The notes beneath the pieces are model-generated. The model was given only the letters and a program-made list of their open reading frames with translations. It was not told where the DNA came from and ran no database searches. A DNA stretch of 64,000 bases from Luteibacter yeojuensis (lineage in GTDB: Bacteria; Pseudomonadota; Gammaproteobacteria; Xanthomonadales; Rhodanobacteraceae): assembly GCF_000964085.1 (NCBI RefSeq), contig NZ_JZRB01000028.1, positions 1 through 64,000 on the forward strand, in the 5' to 3' direction. Each line of letters starts with the position of its first letter. Within the stretch, counting starts at the first letter, position 1. This document shows, one piece after another, positions 1 to 8,303 of this stretch. A program made the translations under genes and the position numbers.

Positions 1-451
1 CGGACCTGCGGACCGGGCCGTAGCACCGCCGTCGCCGCTTCGGGGCGTAACGCGGCCCTCCGCTCATGTCGACCCCAGGGGCCCACCCCCCACCGACCCC
101 AGGCGCTTCGGTTCGTGCAGCAAAAACGGAGACGAGGCGAGCCGTCCCGCGCGCTGTGTGTACGGGTGAACGTTATGACTACGCCGCTGGCTCCAATGCC
201 TTTCGCTCGAACGGGCGCGGTGCGCGGCGACAAACCCTCAGCAAGCGTGCTCCGTCGAGTCCACGTATCGTCGCCCATCGAAACGCCATGTGGCTGGCGT
301 ATTGCCAGCGTCAAGCGACACCGGCTTGTGCGACACGGAACGAGGCGTACCGACTCGGGGGCGGGCAGGCCCTTGGGGCCGACATGAGCGGAGGGCCGCC
401 AAACGCAACGGTTATCGCAAAAGCGGCGCTACGGCCCGGTCCGCAGGTCCG
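1..451. repeat. Imperfect long inverted repeat, no gene
   Basis: Positions 1-24 are the exact reverse complement of 428-451, and 53-71 the exact reverse complement of 380-398, with similar but diverged sequence between and beyond. The arms are therefore roughly 1-110 and 341-451, around a loop of about 230 bases. In addition 357-376 is the exact reverse complement of 464-483, giving an alternative hairpin. The left arm may continue outside the window. Open frames here have no ribosome site and no recognisable protein family, so I see no gene. The origin (decayed element, structured RNA) is unknown. Confidence 0.6.
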
Positions 452-502
452 CGACTGGCGGCACCAAGGGCCTGCCCGCCCCCGACCGCCGACACCCCAC
501 CA

Positions 503-558
503 GCCTAAGGCGGCGCAAGCCGCTGGAAACATGCATCCGCGAAAGCGGATGAACCGGT
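503..558 (-). repeat. Two-hairpin palindromic repeat (class 1, parts A+B)
   Basis: Hairpin A is CATCCGC-GAAA-GCGGATG at 534-551 and hairpin B is GCGGC-GCAA-GCCGC at 510-523. The same A-B arrangement occurs at 3804-3862 and, inverted, at 4618-4665. It lies just beyond the 3' end of the phosphate transporter gene and might act as its transcript end, though no T-tract follows. Confidence 0.6.
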
Positions 559-568
559 TACGGATGCT

Positions 569-1690
569 TTAGAACAGATGGCCTAACTTGACCAGGGCGT
601 AGCCAATGCCCGCCGTGATGGGCAGGGTCAGGATCCAGGCCCACACCATGCGCTCGACCACCGACCAGCGGATGGCGTTGAAGCGTTTGGCCGCGCCCAC
701 GCCCATGATCGACGCCGAGACGTTGTGCGTGGTCGACACCGGGATGCCGAGCACCGAGGCGGTGAGGATCACGGCGGCCGAGCTGCCCTCGGCGGCGAAG
801 CCGTTGATGGGGTGCAGCTTCACCATTTTGTGGCCGAGGGTCTTGATGATGCGCCAGCCGCCGCCCGCGGTGCCGCCGGCCATGGTCAGCGCGCAGACCA
901 CCTTCACCCACACGGGGATGGGGAAGCCGCCCGGCGCGGCCGGGTCGTGCGCGATGCGCAGGAACGACAGGAACGCCGGCAGGTGGTCGAACTGGCCCGC
1001 CGCCGTGGCACCTGCCAGGGCCAGCGCGATGATGCCCATGCTCTTCTGGGCATCGTTCATGCCGTGGGACAGGCCCATGGCGCTGGCCGACACGATCTGC
1101 GCCTTGCCGAAGAAGCTGTTGACGAACGGGGTGCGGCCGAACCGGTGCAGCACGCCTTTCTGGCTCGAGAACCAGCCAAGCAGGGCGTAAAGGGCGCCCA
1201 TCAGCAGGAAACCGATGACGAAGCCCAGGAACGGCGACACGATCATCGGCACGATGACCTTGGGCAGCACGCCCTTGCCCAGCCACCAGTGCGCGCCGCC
1301 CTGCCACCAGATGATGGCGTGGATGTTTTCCTGCGATGCCGCCAGGGCGGCGCCGCACAGGCCACCGACCAGGGCATGGCTGGAGCTGGACGGCAGGCCC
1401 AGCCACCAAGTGATGAGATTCCAGATCGTGGCGCCGAGCAGCGCGCTGATCAGCAGGTGCGAGCCGACATCGACCACCCCGGTATCGATGAGGCCGGAGG
1501 CGATGGTGGCCGCCACGGCCGTGCCCCACAGGGCGCCGGCCAGGTTGGTGACGGCGGCCAGCAGCACGGCCTGGCCCGGCGTGAGCACCTTGGTGGCCAC
1601 CACGGTGGCGATGGAGTTCGCCGTGTCGTGGAACCCATTGATGTAGGTGAAGGCAAGGGCGATCAGGACGACCGCGATGACCATGCTCAT
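569..1690 (-). CDS. pitA: Low-affinity inorganic phosphate transporter, PiT family
   Basis: An integral membrane protein (373 aa) that by family imports phosphate with a cation or as metal-phosphate. The PiT signature GFHDTANSIAT is at residues 19-29, and its internal duplicate GIPVSTTH is near residue 315, as expected for the two inverted halves of the family. Hydrophobic helices run throughout. An in-frame extension to 1798 exists, but its sequence is Ser/Arg-rich and lies inside the upstream gene, so the ATG at 1690 (MSMVIAV) is preferred. It sits 13 bases after the DUF47 gene on the same strand, the usual pairing of Pit with a PhoU-like partner. Confidence 0.95.
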   Translation of the reverse strand: MSMVIAVVLIALAFTYINGFHDTANSIATVVATKVLTPGQAVLLAAVTNLAGALWGTAVAATIASGLIDTGVVDVGSHLLISALLGATIWNLITWWLGLPSSSSHALVGGLCGAALAASQENIHAIIWWQGGAHWWLGKGVLPKVIVPMIVSPFLGFVIGFLLMGALYALLGWFSSQKGVLHRFGRTPFVNSFFGKAQIVSASAMGLSHGMNDAQKSMGIIALALAGATAAGQFDHLPAFLSFLRIAHDPAAPGGFPIPVWVKVVCALTMAGGTAGGGWRIIKTLGHKMVKLHPINGFAAEGSSAAVILTASVLGIPVSTTHNVSASIMGVGAAKRFNAIRWSVVERMVWAWILTLPITAGIGYALVKLGHLF

Positions 1691-1703
1691 GGGGCGCCCG
1701 CCG

Positions 1704-2333
1704 TCAGGAGTTCTTGAGGACGATGGCGTAGACCACGTTGCCGACGTCGCGGCACTTGTCGACCGCCTTCTCGATGAGCTCGAAGAGATCCTTGGCAAGG
1801 ATGGCGCGAAGCGGATCGGACGCCTCGGCGTACAGGGTGCGGTAGGGGTCGAGCAGCAGGCGGTCGGCCTCGGCCTCGAGGGCGTGGAGCTGGTCGCGGA
1901 GCTTCTTCACCGGGCCGATCTTCAGGCCGTGGCGCAACTGGGCGATCATGTCGACCACGACGTCGGCCGAGCGCTCGAGCAGCACCGCACGCTGGCCAAA
2001 ATCGACGCCCTGGAGCTTTTCGGCGACGATGATGTAGCGTTCAGCGAACTTCTCGATCGTCTTGGGGATCTTGTACAGCGCCGAGTTCAGCGCCTCGATG
2101 TCTTCACGGTCCAGGGCGGTGACGAAGGTGTTCACCAGTTCCTCGCCGATCTGCCCGTGCAGGGCCTTTTCCCGGGCGCGGGCGGTGGTGAAGGCCGCCA
2201 TGACGGGGGCGCGATCGGTCTTGGTCACCAGTTCGTGCATCGCTTTCGCGCTTTCGCGGGCGGCTTCGGCGCTTTCTTCGAGCAGGCCGTAGAACTTGTC
2301 GCCCTTACCGAACATGGTCTGGAGTGAAAACAT
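1704..2333 (-). CDS. DUF47 (PhoU-like) phosphate transport accessory protein
   Basis: A soluble, all-helical protein of 209 aa of the DUF47/TIGR00153 family, distantly related to PhoU. The family is normally encoded directly beside Pit transporters and is thought to control or assist them. It begins MFSLQTMFGKGDKFYGLLEE, the typical start of this family, and is rich in Leu/Ala/Glu heptads. It is the first gene of a two-gene reverse-strand operon with the transporter 13 bases downstream. No catalytic residues are claimed. The exact role in phosphate uptake is inferred from genomic pairing. Confidence 0.9.
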   Translation of the reverse strand: MFSLQTMFGKGDKFYGLLEESAEAARESAKAMHELVTKTDRAPVMAAFTTARAREKALHGQIGEELVNTFVTALDREDIEALNSALYKIPKTIEKFAERYIIVAEKLQGVDFGQRAVLLERSADVVVDMIAQLRHGLKIGPVKKLRDQLHALEAEADRLLLDPYRTLYAEASDPLRAILAKDLFELIEKAVDKCRDVGNVVYAIVLKNS

Positions 2334-2434
2334 GGGGTTGCCTGGGGTATGCCGGGGAATATGACCGATATGTTACCGGACCTTCCGCCCGCCATGCTGC
2401 GCCCTGCCCGCAAGACCTTCCCTGCCGCGTCTGG

Positions 2435-2440
2435 TATATA
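2435..2440 (+). promoter_or_regulatory. Candidate -10 box of a leaderless promoter
   Basis: The hexamer TATATA ends eight bases before the ATG at 2449, so transcription starting at the usual distance would begin almost at the start codon. There is no purine-rich ribosome site in front of that ATG, which fits a leaderless mRNA. No good -35 box is visible, so this is weak. Confidence 0.3.
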
Positions 2441-2448
2441 GCCCGCAC

Positions 2449-3765
2449 ATGCTCACCGAACTCCTGCTGGTCTTCGTCCTTTCCCTCGGCAACGGGTTCT
2501 TCGCCCTGTCCGAGATGTCCGTGGTGGCCTCGCGCAAAAGCCGCCTCAAGCAGATGGCCCGCGACAGCCGGCGGGCCCGGGTGGCCCTGCAGCTCGCCGA
2601 GGCCCCGGAACAGTTCCTGTCCACCGTGCAGGTGGGCATGACCCTGATCATCCTGGTCACCGGCGCCCTGGCGGGCGACCAGCTCGCCGACCACTTCGCC
2701 GAGCTCATCCACGGCGACGGCCCGGCCTGGCTGGAGCCCTACATGCGGGTGCTCGGCTGGCTGCTCGGGTTCCTGCTGATGTCGCTGATCCAGATCATCG
2801 TCGGCGAGCTGGTGCCCAAGCGGGCCGCGCTCACCGCGCCGGAGAAGATCGCCAGCCAGATCGCGGTACCCATGATGGTGGTCTCGCGGATCACCCTGCC
2901 CCTGGTGTGGCTGCTCAACCACGTCTCCACCGGCATCCTGCGCGTGCTCGGCCTGCACCGGAAGGGCGCCAACGCCGCCACCGAAGAAGAGATCCGCCTG
3001 CTGGTGGCCGAGAGCGCCGAGCAGGGCATCCTCGACAGCGACGAGCGCAACATGGTGAACCGCGTGCTGCGGCTGGGCGACCGCACGGTGGGCTCGGTGA
3101 TGACCCCGCGCATGAAGATCGCGTGGCTGGACATCAACGCCCCGCGCGAGGAAAACCTGGACGTGCTGCGCCAAACGCCGTTCTCGCGCTACCCCGTGTG
3201 CCGCCGCGACGAAAGCGAGGTGATCGGCACCGTCGAGGTGAAGTCGCTCATCCGTTCGCTGGAAACCGGCGAGGTGGACCTGTTCGCCCACATCGCCCGC
3301 CCGCTGTTCGTGCCGGCCACGGCGCGCGCGCTCGACCTGCTCGAGGCCTTCCGCGACGCCGACACCCAGCTGGCACTGGCGGTCGACGAATACGGCGACA
3401 TCGAGGGCCTGGTGACGTTGAACGACCTGCTCTCGGCGGTGGTCGGCGCCACGGCGCCGGCTGCGGACGATACATCGCACGAGGGGCCGATCATCCGCCG
3501 CGACGACGGCAGCTGGCTGGTCGACGGCTCGTTGCCCGCGGACGACCTGCGTGAGCTGCTCCAGCTCGACCGCCTGCCGAACGAGGAGGAACACGATTTC
3601 CGTACGGTGGCGGGGATGGTGACCACGGCCTTCGGCCACATCCCGCATGCGGGTGAGTCGTTCGAGTGGCAGGGGCACCGTTTCGAGGTGGTGGACATGG
3701 ATGGCGCCCGCATCGACAAGGTGCTGGTGGGCGTCCTGCCGGACGAGCCCGTCGTCGAGGACTAG
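2449..3765 (+). CDS. CNNM/CorC-HlyC family membrane protein with CBS pair
   Basis: A 438-aa protein with three parts: a DUF21/CNNM membrane domain with several hydrophobic segments (residues 1 to about 140, including GNGFFALSEM near the N-terminus), a CBS pair at about 205-335, and a CorC_HlyC domain at the C-terminus from about 345. The family (YtfL, YfjD, TlyC, CorC) is linked to magnesium or cobalt export and resistance. Older 'hemolysin' names are not supported as a function. The gene stands alone, divergent from the DUF47-pit operon, with a composite repeat right after its stop codon. Confidence 0.9.
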   Translation: MLTELLLVFVLSLGNGFFALSEMSVVASRKSRLKQMARDSRRARVALQLAEAPEQFLSTVQVGMTLIILVTGALAGDQLADHFAELIHGDGPAWLEPYMRVLGWLLGFLLMSLIQIIVGELVPKRAALTAPEKIASQIAVPMMVVSRITLPLVWLLNHVSTGILRVLGLHRKGANAATEEEIRLLVAESAEQGILDSDERNMVNRVLRLGDRTVGSVMTPRMKIAWLDINAPREENLDVLRQTPFSRYPVCRRDESEVIGTVEVKSLIRSLETGEVDLFAHIARPLFVPATARALDLLEAFRDADTQLALAVDEYGDIEGLVTLNDLLSAVVGATAPAADDTSHEGPIIRRDDGSWLVDGSLPADDLRELLQLDRLPNEEEHDFRTVAGMVTTAFGHIPHAGESFEWQGHRFEVVDMDGARIDKVLVGVLPDEPVVED

Positions 3766-3772
3766 CCCCCCC

Positions 3773-3880
3773 TGTAGGAGCGCGCTTGCGCGCGATGCTC
3801 TTTGTCGGTTCATTCGCGCTCGCGAACGCCTGTCCTCAGCGGCTATCGCCGCCTAGCGCGTGTGGCGTCGAGGCACAAGC
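3773..3880 (+). repeat. Composite REP cassette, left copy (class 2 + class 1 A/B)
   Basis: It begins with a class-2 REP (TGTAGGAGC, inner palindrome, GCGATG; 3773-3797), then hairpin A around TTCATTCGCG at 3806-3826, hairpin B (GCGGC/GCCGC) at 3839-3852, and a tail CCTAGCGCGTGTGG. About 105 bases align, in reverse orientation, with 4592-4701 on the other side of exoD. Confidence 0.75.
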
Positions 3881-3886
3881 TGTTGC

Positions 3887-4495
3887 TCAGAACATGTCGC
3901 GGAAGAACTTGATCAGTGCGTGGCTGAAGGTCGCCGACAAGGCGACGGCCGCGACAGTCGATCCCCACACCGCCAGAAGCAAGACACCATCGCGTTCGAC
4001 TAGTGCGAACGCGAATGCGATCAGCATGCCGCCGAAAAGGTAGTTCGTGAACGGGATTGGCAGGGCAAGAAGGATGCCGATCAGGATCATCACCGCGCCC
4101 GAGATGAACGTGAAGGGCCGACGCGTGAGTTGTTGGACGCGTGGCTTGCAGGCCTTTTCGAGTCGGCGCGTGATGGGCTCGATGCGGTCGAGGAAACGCA
4201 GCAGGCCATCGCGCGACATGCCGCGCCGCTTGAGAAATCCCGGAATCCACGGATGCTCGAGGCCGATCAGCATTTCCAGGCCCAAGCCGACGACAAGGAC
4301 ACCCATCACACCGCCTATACCGACAGGCACCGGGATGAAGTTGGGTATGGCCAGCAGCAAAAGCAGGAACCCGAAGGCGCGGCGCTTCAGGGGCTCGAGA
4401 AGCTGCTCGACAGTGATGCGGTCGCCCGGTGTCGATAGCGCAGCCGCCCTGAGCAGGGCAGCCGTCTTGTCTTCGCGGGGTTCTTTCTCAGCCAT
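3887..4495 (-). CDS. exoD: ExoD family membrane protein
   Basis: A 202-aa protein of the ExoD family, named after a Rhizobium locus needed for exopolysaccharide production. Its biochemical function is not known. A soluble N-terminal stretch is followed by hydrophobic blocks around residues 45-90 and 140-195. PNFIPVPVGIGGVMG and ALPIPFTNYL are typical of the family's paired proline-rich turns. The start chosen is the ATG at 4495 (MAEKEPRED); the upstream extension to 4612 is Arg/Pro-rich and runs into a repeat. The gene is alone and bracketed by inverted copies of a composite repeat of about 105 bases, which suggests this segment could have moved or inverted as a unit. Confidence 0.85.
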   Translation of the reverse strand: MAEKEPREDKTAALLRAAALSTPGDRITVEQLLEPLKRRAFGFLLLLLAIPNFIPVPVGIGGVMGVLVVGLGLEMLIGLEHPWIPGFLKRRGMSRDGLLRFLDRIEPITRRLEKACKPRVQQLTRRPFTFISGAVMILIGILLALPIPFTNYLFGGMLIAFAFALVERDGVLLLAVWGSTVAAVALSATFSHALIKFFRDMF

Positions 4496-4591
4496 ACCGC
4501 GAACGTTGCCAGAGCGTCTTGAACGGCAGGTGAGCGGATGTGGCTTGCACCTGGGCCTAAGCAATCGCAGCCTGCAGGTGGGCGCCAAGGG

Positions 4592-4701
4592 CTCTTTGCC
4601 TCGAGCCCACACGCACTAGGCGGCGAATGCCGCTGACGACATGCATTCGCGAAAGCGAATGAACCGGTGAGAAAAGCATCGCCAGCAAGCTGGCTCCTAC
4701 C
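4592..4701 (-). repeat. Composite REP cassette, right copy (inverted)
   Basis: The reverse complement has the same order as 3773-3880: class-2 REP (GTAGGAGCCAGCTTGCTGGC), hairpin A (CATTCGC-GAAA-GCGAATG, 4644-4661), hairpin B (GCGGC/GCCGC, 4621-4634) and a tail CCTAGTGCGTGTGG. It lies between trmJ and exoD. No gene is present in the 216 bases between them. Confidence 0.75.
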
Positions 4702-4711
4702 ATGGCGAGGG

Positions 4712-5482
4712 TTAGTCGCGTTTTTTTGCCATGCCTGCCATGCGCTGGGCATCGGCCAGGATGCCATGGAGGATGCGTAGCTCACGCAGCTCCGGCCGCG
4801 CGCGCAGGAACAGCTTGCGCAGCTTCAGCATGATCGTCGTCGGCGAACGGCCCTTGTGGAACTCGATGTCATCCAGCGTCTCGCCCAGGTGCGTGAAGAA
4901 CCGCTCCACCTGCTCCGCATCCGCGGGAACTTCATCCGGATCCACCTCGGCTTCCACTGCGGCCACTGGCTCGGCCGCATCCGCCAGCAACGCCGAGCGG
5001 ATCTCGTAGGCCACCACCTGCACCGCCTGCGAAAGGTTCAGCGAACTGAAATCGTCCACGCTCGGGATACGCACCATGGCGTGGCAGCGCGAGAGTTCGT
5101 CGTTTTCCAGCCCCGTGCGCTCGTTGCCGAACACCAGGGCCACCTGCTCGCCGCGGCGCGCGGCGGCGATGGCCTGGGCGGCGCCTTCGCGGGGGTCGAG
5201 CTCGGGCAGGTTCACCCCGCGGCGGCGGGCCGACAGGCCCAGGGCGAACGTGGTGCCGGCGAGGCCCCCGACCAGGTCGTCCACCACCACCGCGTTGCCG
5301 AGCACGTCATCGGCGCCGGCCGCGAGGGCCGTGGCCTCCGGGTCGGGGAAGCGGCTCGGGGCCACCAGGGTCAGGCGGTCGAAGCCCATGGTGCGGATGG
5401 CGCGGGCGGCCGAGCCGATGTTGCCCGAATGCGAGGTGCGGACGAGGACGAAGCGGAAGTGGTCGTACGGAGCGAGGGCCAT
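4712..5482 (-). CDS. trmJ: tRNA (Cm32/Um32) methyltransferase TrmJ
   Basis: A SPOUT-class RNA 2'-O-methyltransferase (256 aa; E. coli TrmJ 246) that by family methylates the ribose of position 32 in tRNA anticodon loops using S-adenosylmethionine. Motif 1 is at residues 17-33 (SHSGNIGSAARAIRTMG), motif 2 NERTGLENDEL at 120-130, and the knot-forming motif NLSQAVQVVAYE at 149-160. The ATG at 5482 gives the family N-terminus directly. The open frame continues upstream to 6355 only as an antisense shadow of suhB. It is divergent from suhB with a 135-base shared promoter region. Confidence 0.93.
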   Translation of the reverse strand: MALAPYDHFRFVLVRTSHSGNIGSAARAIRTMGFDRLTLVAPSRFPDPEATALAAGADDVLGNAVVVDDLVGGLAGTTFALGLSARRRGVNLPELDPREGAAQAIAAARRGEQVALVFGNERTGLENDELSRCHAMVRIPSVDDFSSLNLSQAVQVVAYEIRSALLADAAEPVAAVEAEVDPDEVPADAEQVERFFTHLGETLDDIEFHKGRSPTTIMLKLRKLFLRARPELRELRILHGILADAQRMAGMAKKRD

Positions 5483-5617
5483 GGGCGCCAGGAGGGTATC
5501 GTCAGGACCGGAAAGTCTACACCGGCCATTGACTTGGGCGCGCGCGCAGCCGGTGGTAAACTGCCCGACCGACGCGGCCCCGACCGCTTCCCCTGTTCTT
5601 TTGCCAAGCCGATCCCC

Positions 5618-6427
5618 ATGCCAAGACCCGCCGTCAACGTCGCGGCGCGCGCCGCGCGCTCCGCAGGAAACATCATCCTGCGCTACATGAATCGCATCGA
5701 GGGCCTCGCGGTCGTCGAAAAGCAGCGGATGGACTTCGCCTCCGAGGTCGATCGCCTCGCCGAAGCCGAGATCGTCAAGGAACTGCGCCGCGCCTACCCC
5801 ACCCACGCCATCGTGGGCGAGGAATCGGGCCAGACCGGCAAGGGGCCGCTGGTGTGGGTCATCGACCCGCTCGACGGCACGCATAACTACCTGCGCGGCA
5901 TCCCCCACTTCTCCGTGTCCATCGCGCTGCTCGAAAAGGGCGAGCCGGTGTACGGCGTGGTGTTCGACCCGCTGCGCGACGAGCTCTTCACTGCCAGCAA
6001 GGGCGATGGCGCCTACCTCAACGACCGCCGCATCCGCGTCGGCCGTCGTGATGGCCTCGCCGGCGCGCTGCTCGGCACGGGCTACCCCTACCGCGTGCGC
6101 AACCACCTCGAATCGCAGCTGGCCATGACCAGCGCGCTGCTCCAGGAAGCGGAAGATATCCGCCGCATGGGCTCGGCCGCGCTCGACCTGGCCTACGTGG
6201 CCGCCGGCCGCCTCGACGGCTACTTCGAGCCGGGCCTGCAGTCGTGGGACATGGCCGCGGGCGCCCTGCTGGTGCGCGAGGCCGGTGGTGTCTACAACGA
6301 TTTCTCGGGCCGCGAGGGCCTGCCGGAGAGCGGCAACATCATCGCCGCGAACCACAAGGTGGCTGCCGCCATGACCCAGGTCATCACGGCCAACGCCACG
6401 CCGCGCCTGCTCGGTACCGCCGGTTAA
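5618..6427 (+). CDS. suhB: Inositol-1-monophosphatase SuhB
   Basis: A Mg2+-dependent inositol monophosphatase family protein (269 aa). In E. coli the homologue also joins ribosomal antitermination complexes. The metal-binding residues are all visible: GEES at residues 67-70, DPLDGTHN at 83-90, and a C-terminal WDMAAGALLVREAGG carrying the third Asp. The start at 5618 (MPRPAVNVAARAARSAG) matches the family N-terminus. It is divergent from trmJ, a conserved pairing in proteobacteria. Its stop overlaps the convergent hda stop by four bases. Confidence 0.94.
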   Translation: MPRPAVNVAARAARSAGNIILRYMNRIEGLAVVEKQRMDFASEVDRLAEAEIVKELRRAYPTHAIVGEESGQTGKGPLVWVIDPLDGTHNYLRGIPHFSVSIALLEKGEPVYGVVFDPLRDELFTASKGDGAYLNDRRIRVGRRDGLAGALLGTGYPYRVRNHLESQLAMTSALLQEAEDIRRMGSAALDLAYVAAGRLDGYFEPGLQSWDMAAGALLVREAGGVYNDFSGREGLPESGNIIAANHKVAAAMTQVITANATPRLLGTAG

Positions 6428-7119
6428 TCCGGCTTTAGCAGGTTCTTCAGGAACGGCACCGTGACGCGACGCTGGGCAGCCAGCGTCGCGCGGTCGAGCG
6501 TATCGAGCAGGTCGAGCAGCGCGCCCAGGTCGCGCGGATGGTGCGCGAACAGCCAGTCGAGCACCGTGTCGTCCAGCTCGATGGCGCGGCCCGCCGCGTG
6601 GTCGCGCAGCACCTGGCGGCGCTCCACGTCACCCAGCGGCTTCAACACGGCCTGCGTCAGCGAGCCCAGGCGGGAACGAAGGTCGGGCAGGCCGAGCTCC
6701 AGCGCCGCCGGCGCCACGTTCGCCGCGAACAGCAAGGTGCAGCCGTCGGCCTTGTAGCTGTTGAAGGTGTCGAACAGCGCGTGCTCCGCGTCGGGGTCGC
6801 CCGCCACCGCATCCAGGTCGTCGATAGCCAGCAGGTCGCTGCCGGCCATGCCGCGGATGGCGGCTGCCCGCGTACCGCGGAGGCCGCCCAAGGGAAGGTA
6901 TTGCGCGCTGCGCCCCGCATCGATCGCGGCCTGGCAGGCTGCCACGAGAAGGTGTGTGCGCCCGCTGCCCAACGGCCCGGAGACGAACACCCACGGCGCG
7001 CCCGCGTCCACGGCGGCGGCACCGACGGCCTCGACGGCCACGGCGTTCTCACCGGCGTGGAAATGCTCGAAGCGCTGGCGGCGGGGCCAGCGCAGGGCGA
7101 GGGGCAACTGGGTGGTCAT
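6424..7119 (-). CDS. hda: DnaA regulatory inactivator Hda
   Basis: A DnaA-like AAA+ protein (231 aa) that with the DNA-loaded sliding clamp stimulates hydrolysis of ATP by DnaA and so limits re-initiation. The clamp-binding motif QLPLAL is at residues 4-9. The Walker A region is the Hda-type GSGRTHL rather than GKT, and Walker B is LLAIDDLD. The ATG at 7119 overlaps the stop of the upstream permease gene (ATGA), so the two are probably translationally coupled. Without the N-terminal motif, confusion with other DnaA-like proteins would be possible; with it the call is firm. Confidence 0.93.
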   Translation of the reverse strand: MTTQLPLALRWPRRQRFEHFHAGENAVAVEAVGAAAVDAGAPWVFVSGPLGSGRTHLLVAACQAAIDAGRSAQYLPLGGLRGTRAAAIRGMAGSDLLAIDDLDAVAGDPDAEHALFDTFNSYKADGCTLLFAANVAPAALELGLPDLRSRLGSLTQAVLKPLGDVERRQVLRDHAAGRAIELDDTVLDWLFAHHPRDLGALLDLLDTLDRATLAAQRRVTVPFLKNLLKPD

Positions 7120-8300
7120 GGCCCGTCTTTGGCCAACGGCGGCACGGGCACGGGCACGGGCACGGCAGGCACGGGCGGCCGGGTGACCGTCACATCCACG
7201 TTGACGTCCACGTCCAGCTTCTCGCGTTCCGCTGGCGGCGCCGACGCCTTGTACAGATTGCTTTCGCGGTAGCGCGCGAACACATAGCGCAGCACCACCA
7301 CGACGACGGAGGCGGCCGGCAGCGCCAGCAGCACGCCCAGGAAGCCGAACAGGTGGCCGCCCGCCAGGACGGCGAAGATGACCGCGACCGGGTGCAGGCC
7401 GATCTTGCCGCCGACCAGGCGCGGCACCAGCACGTAGCCTTCGAGCAGCTGGCCCACGGTGAACACGCCGCACACGAGCAGCACGTGGGTCCAGTCGCCG
7501 TACTGCACCAGCGCGGCCACCAGCGCGGCCACGAAACCGATCATGAAGCCGAGGTAGGGCACGAAGCTGAGCAGGCCGGCGATCATGCCGATGAGCGGGC
7601 CGATGGAGATGCCCACCAGGGTGAGGCCGAGGCCGTAGAACACGCCCAGCGCCAGCATCACCAGCAGCTGGCCACGCACGAACGCGCCCAGCACCTGGTC
7701 GGATTCGCGCGAGAGGCGGACGACGGTGGGCTCGACCGAACGCGGGATGAGGCGCTGGATGTGCGCGATCATGGTGTCCCAGTCGCGCAACAGGTAGAAC
7801 GCCACCACCGGGATCAGCACGGCGTTGGTCATCCAGGTGATGATGCCCATGCCCGATTGCGTGACACGCGCGATGGCGCGCGCGGCGATGCTGCCGATGC
7901 TGCCGATGTGCTCGCGGATGGTGGCCAGCACCTTGTCGGTGTCGAACGTATCCGGCTCCAGGTGCAGGCGCTGCTGCACCCACGGCAAGGCCACCGTTTT
8001 CGCCCATTCCACGTAATGCGGCAGGTTATCGATGAGGTTGGCGACCTGGCGCTGCACCAGCGGCACCAGCAACAACAGCACGCCCACGAAGATGACGGTG
8101 ATGACGGTGAACACGATGCTCACCGCCCAGCTGCGGCCCATGCCCAGGCGCTGCAGGCGGTCGGCGAGCGGGTCGCCCAGGTAGGCCAGCATGGCCGCCA
8201 GGGCGAACGGCATGAGCACCGGCGCGAGGCCCCAGATGACGAGGATGATGACGCCGACCAGCGCCAGCATCTGCCAGCGGCGCGAAGTATCGTTGGCCAT
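7116..8300 (-). CDS. AI-2E family transporter (PerM-like permease)
   Basis: A 394-aa multi-pass membrane protein of the AI-2E/PerM family. Members have roughly eight helices and include the AI-2 exporter TqsA and Na+/H+ antiporters; the substrate cannot be read from sequence. An early hydrophobic hairpin (residues 10-40) and the long amphipathic loop typical of the family are visible. The C-terminus is odd: it ends in alternating V-P dipeptides encoded by a tandem hexanucleotide (about 7139-7170), preceded by an alternating VDVNVDV stretch. It lies between the DUF2066 gene (3 bases upstream) and hda (overlap of 4), in an order known from other proteobacteria. Confidence 0.88.
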   Translation of the reverse strand: MANDTSRRWQMLALVGVIILVIWGLAPVLMPFALAAMLAYLGDPLADRLQRLGMGRSWAVSIVFTVITVIFVGVLLLLVPLVQRQVANLIDNLPHYVEWAKTVALPWVQQRLHLEPDTFDTDKVLATIREHIGSIGSIAARAIARVTQSGMGIITWMTNAVLIPVVAFYLLRDWDTMIAHIQRLIPRSVEPTVVRLSRESDQVLGAFVRGQLLVMLALGVFYGLGLTLVGISIGPLIGMIAGLLSFVPYLGFMIGFVAALVAALVQYGDWTHVLLVCGVFTVGQLLEGYVLVPRLVGGKIGLHPVAVIFAVLAGGHLFGFLGVLLALPAASVVVVVLRYVFARYRESNLYKASAPPAEREKLDVDVNVDVTVTRPPVPAVPVPVPVPPLAKDGP

Positions 8301-8303
8301 GGG

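Noticed and set aside
66-572. Several overlapping open frames of 70-170 aa
   Set aside because: No ribosome site and no family resemblance; they lie in a long inverted repeat of GC-rich DNA, where long frames arise by chance.
2449-3765. Hemolysin annotation for the CBS protein
   Set aside because: The family name is historical; domain content points to ion transport or efflux.
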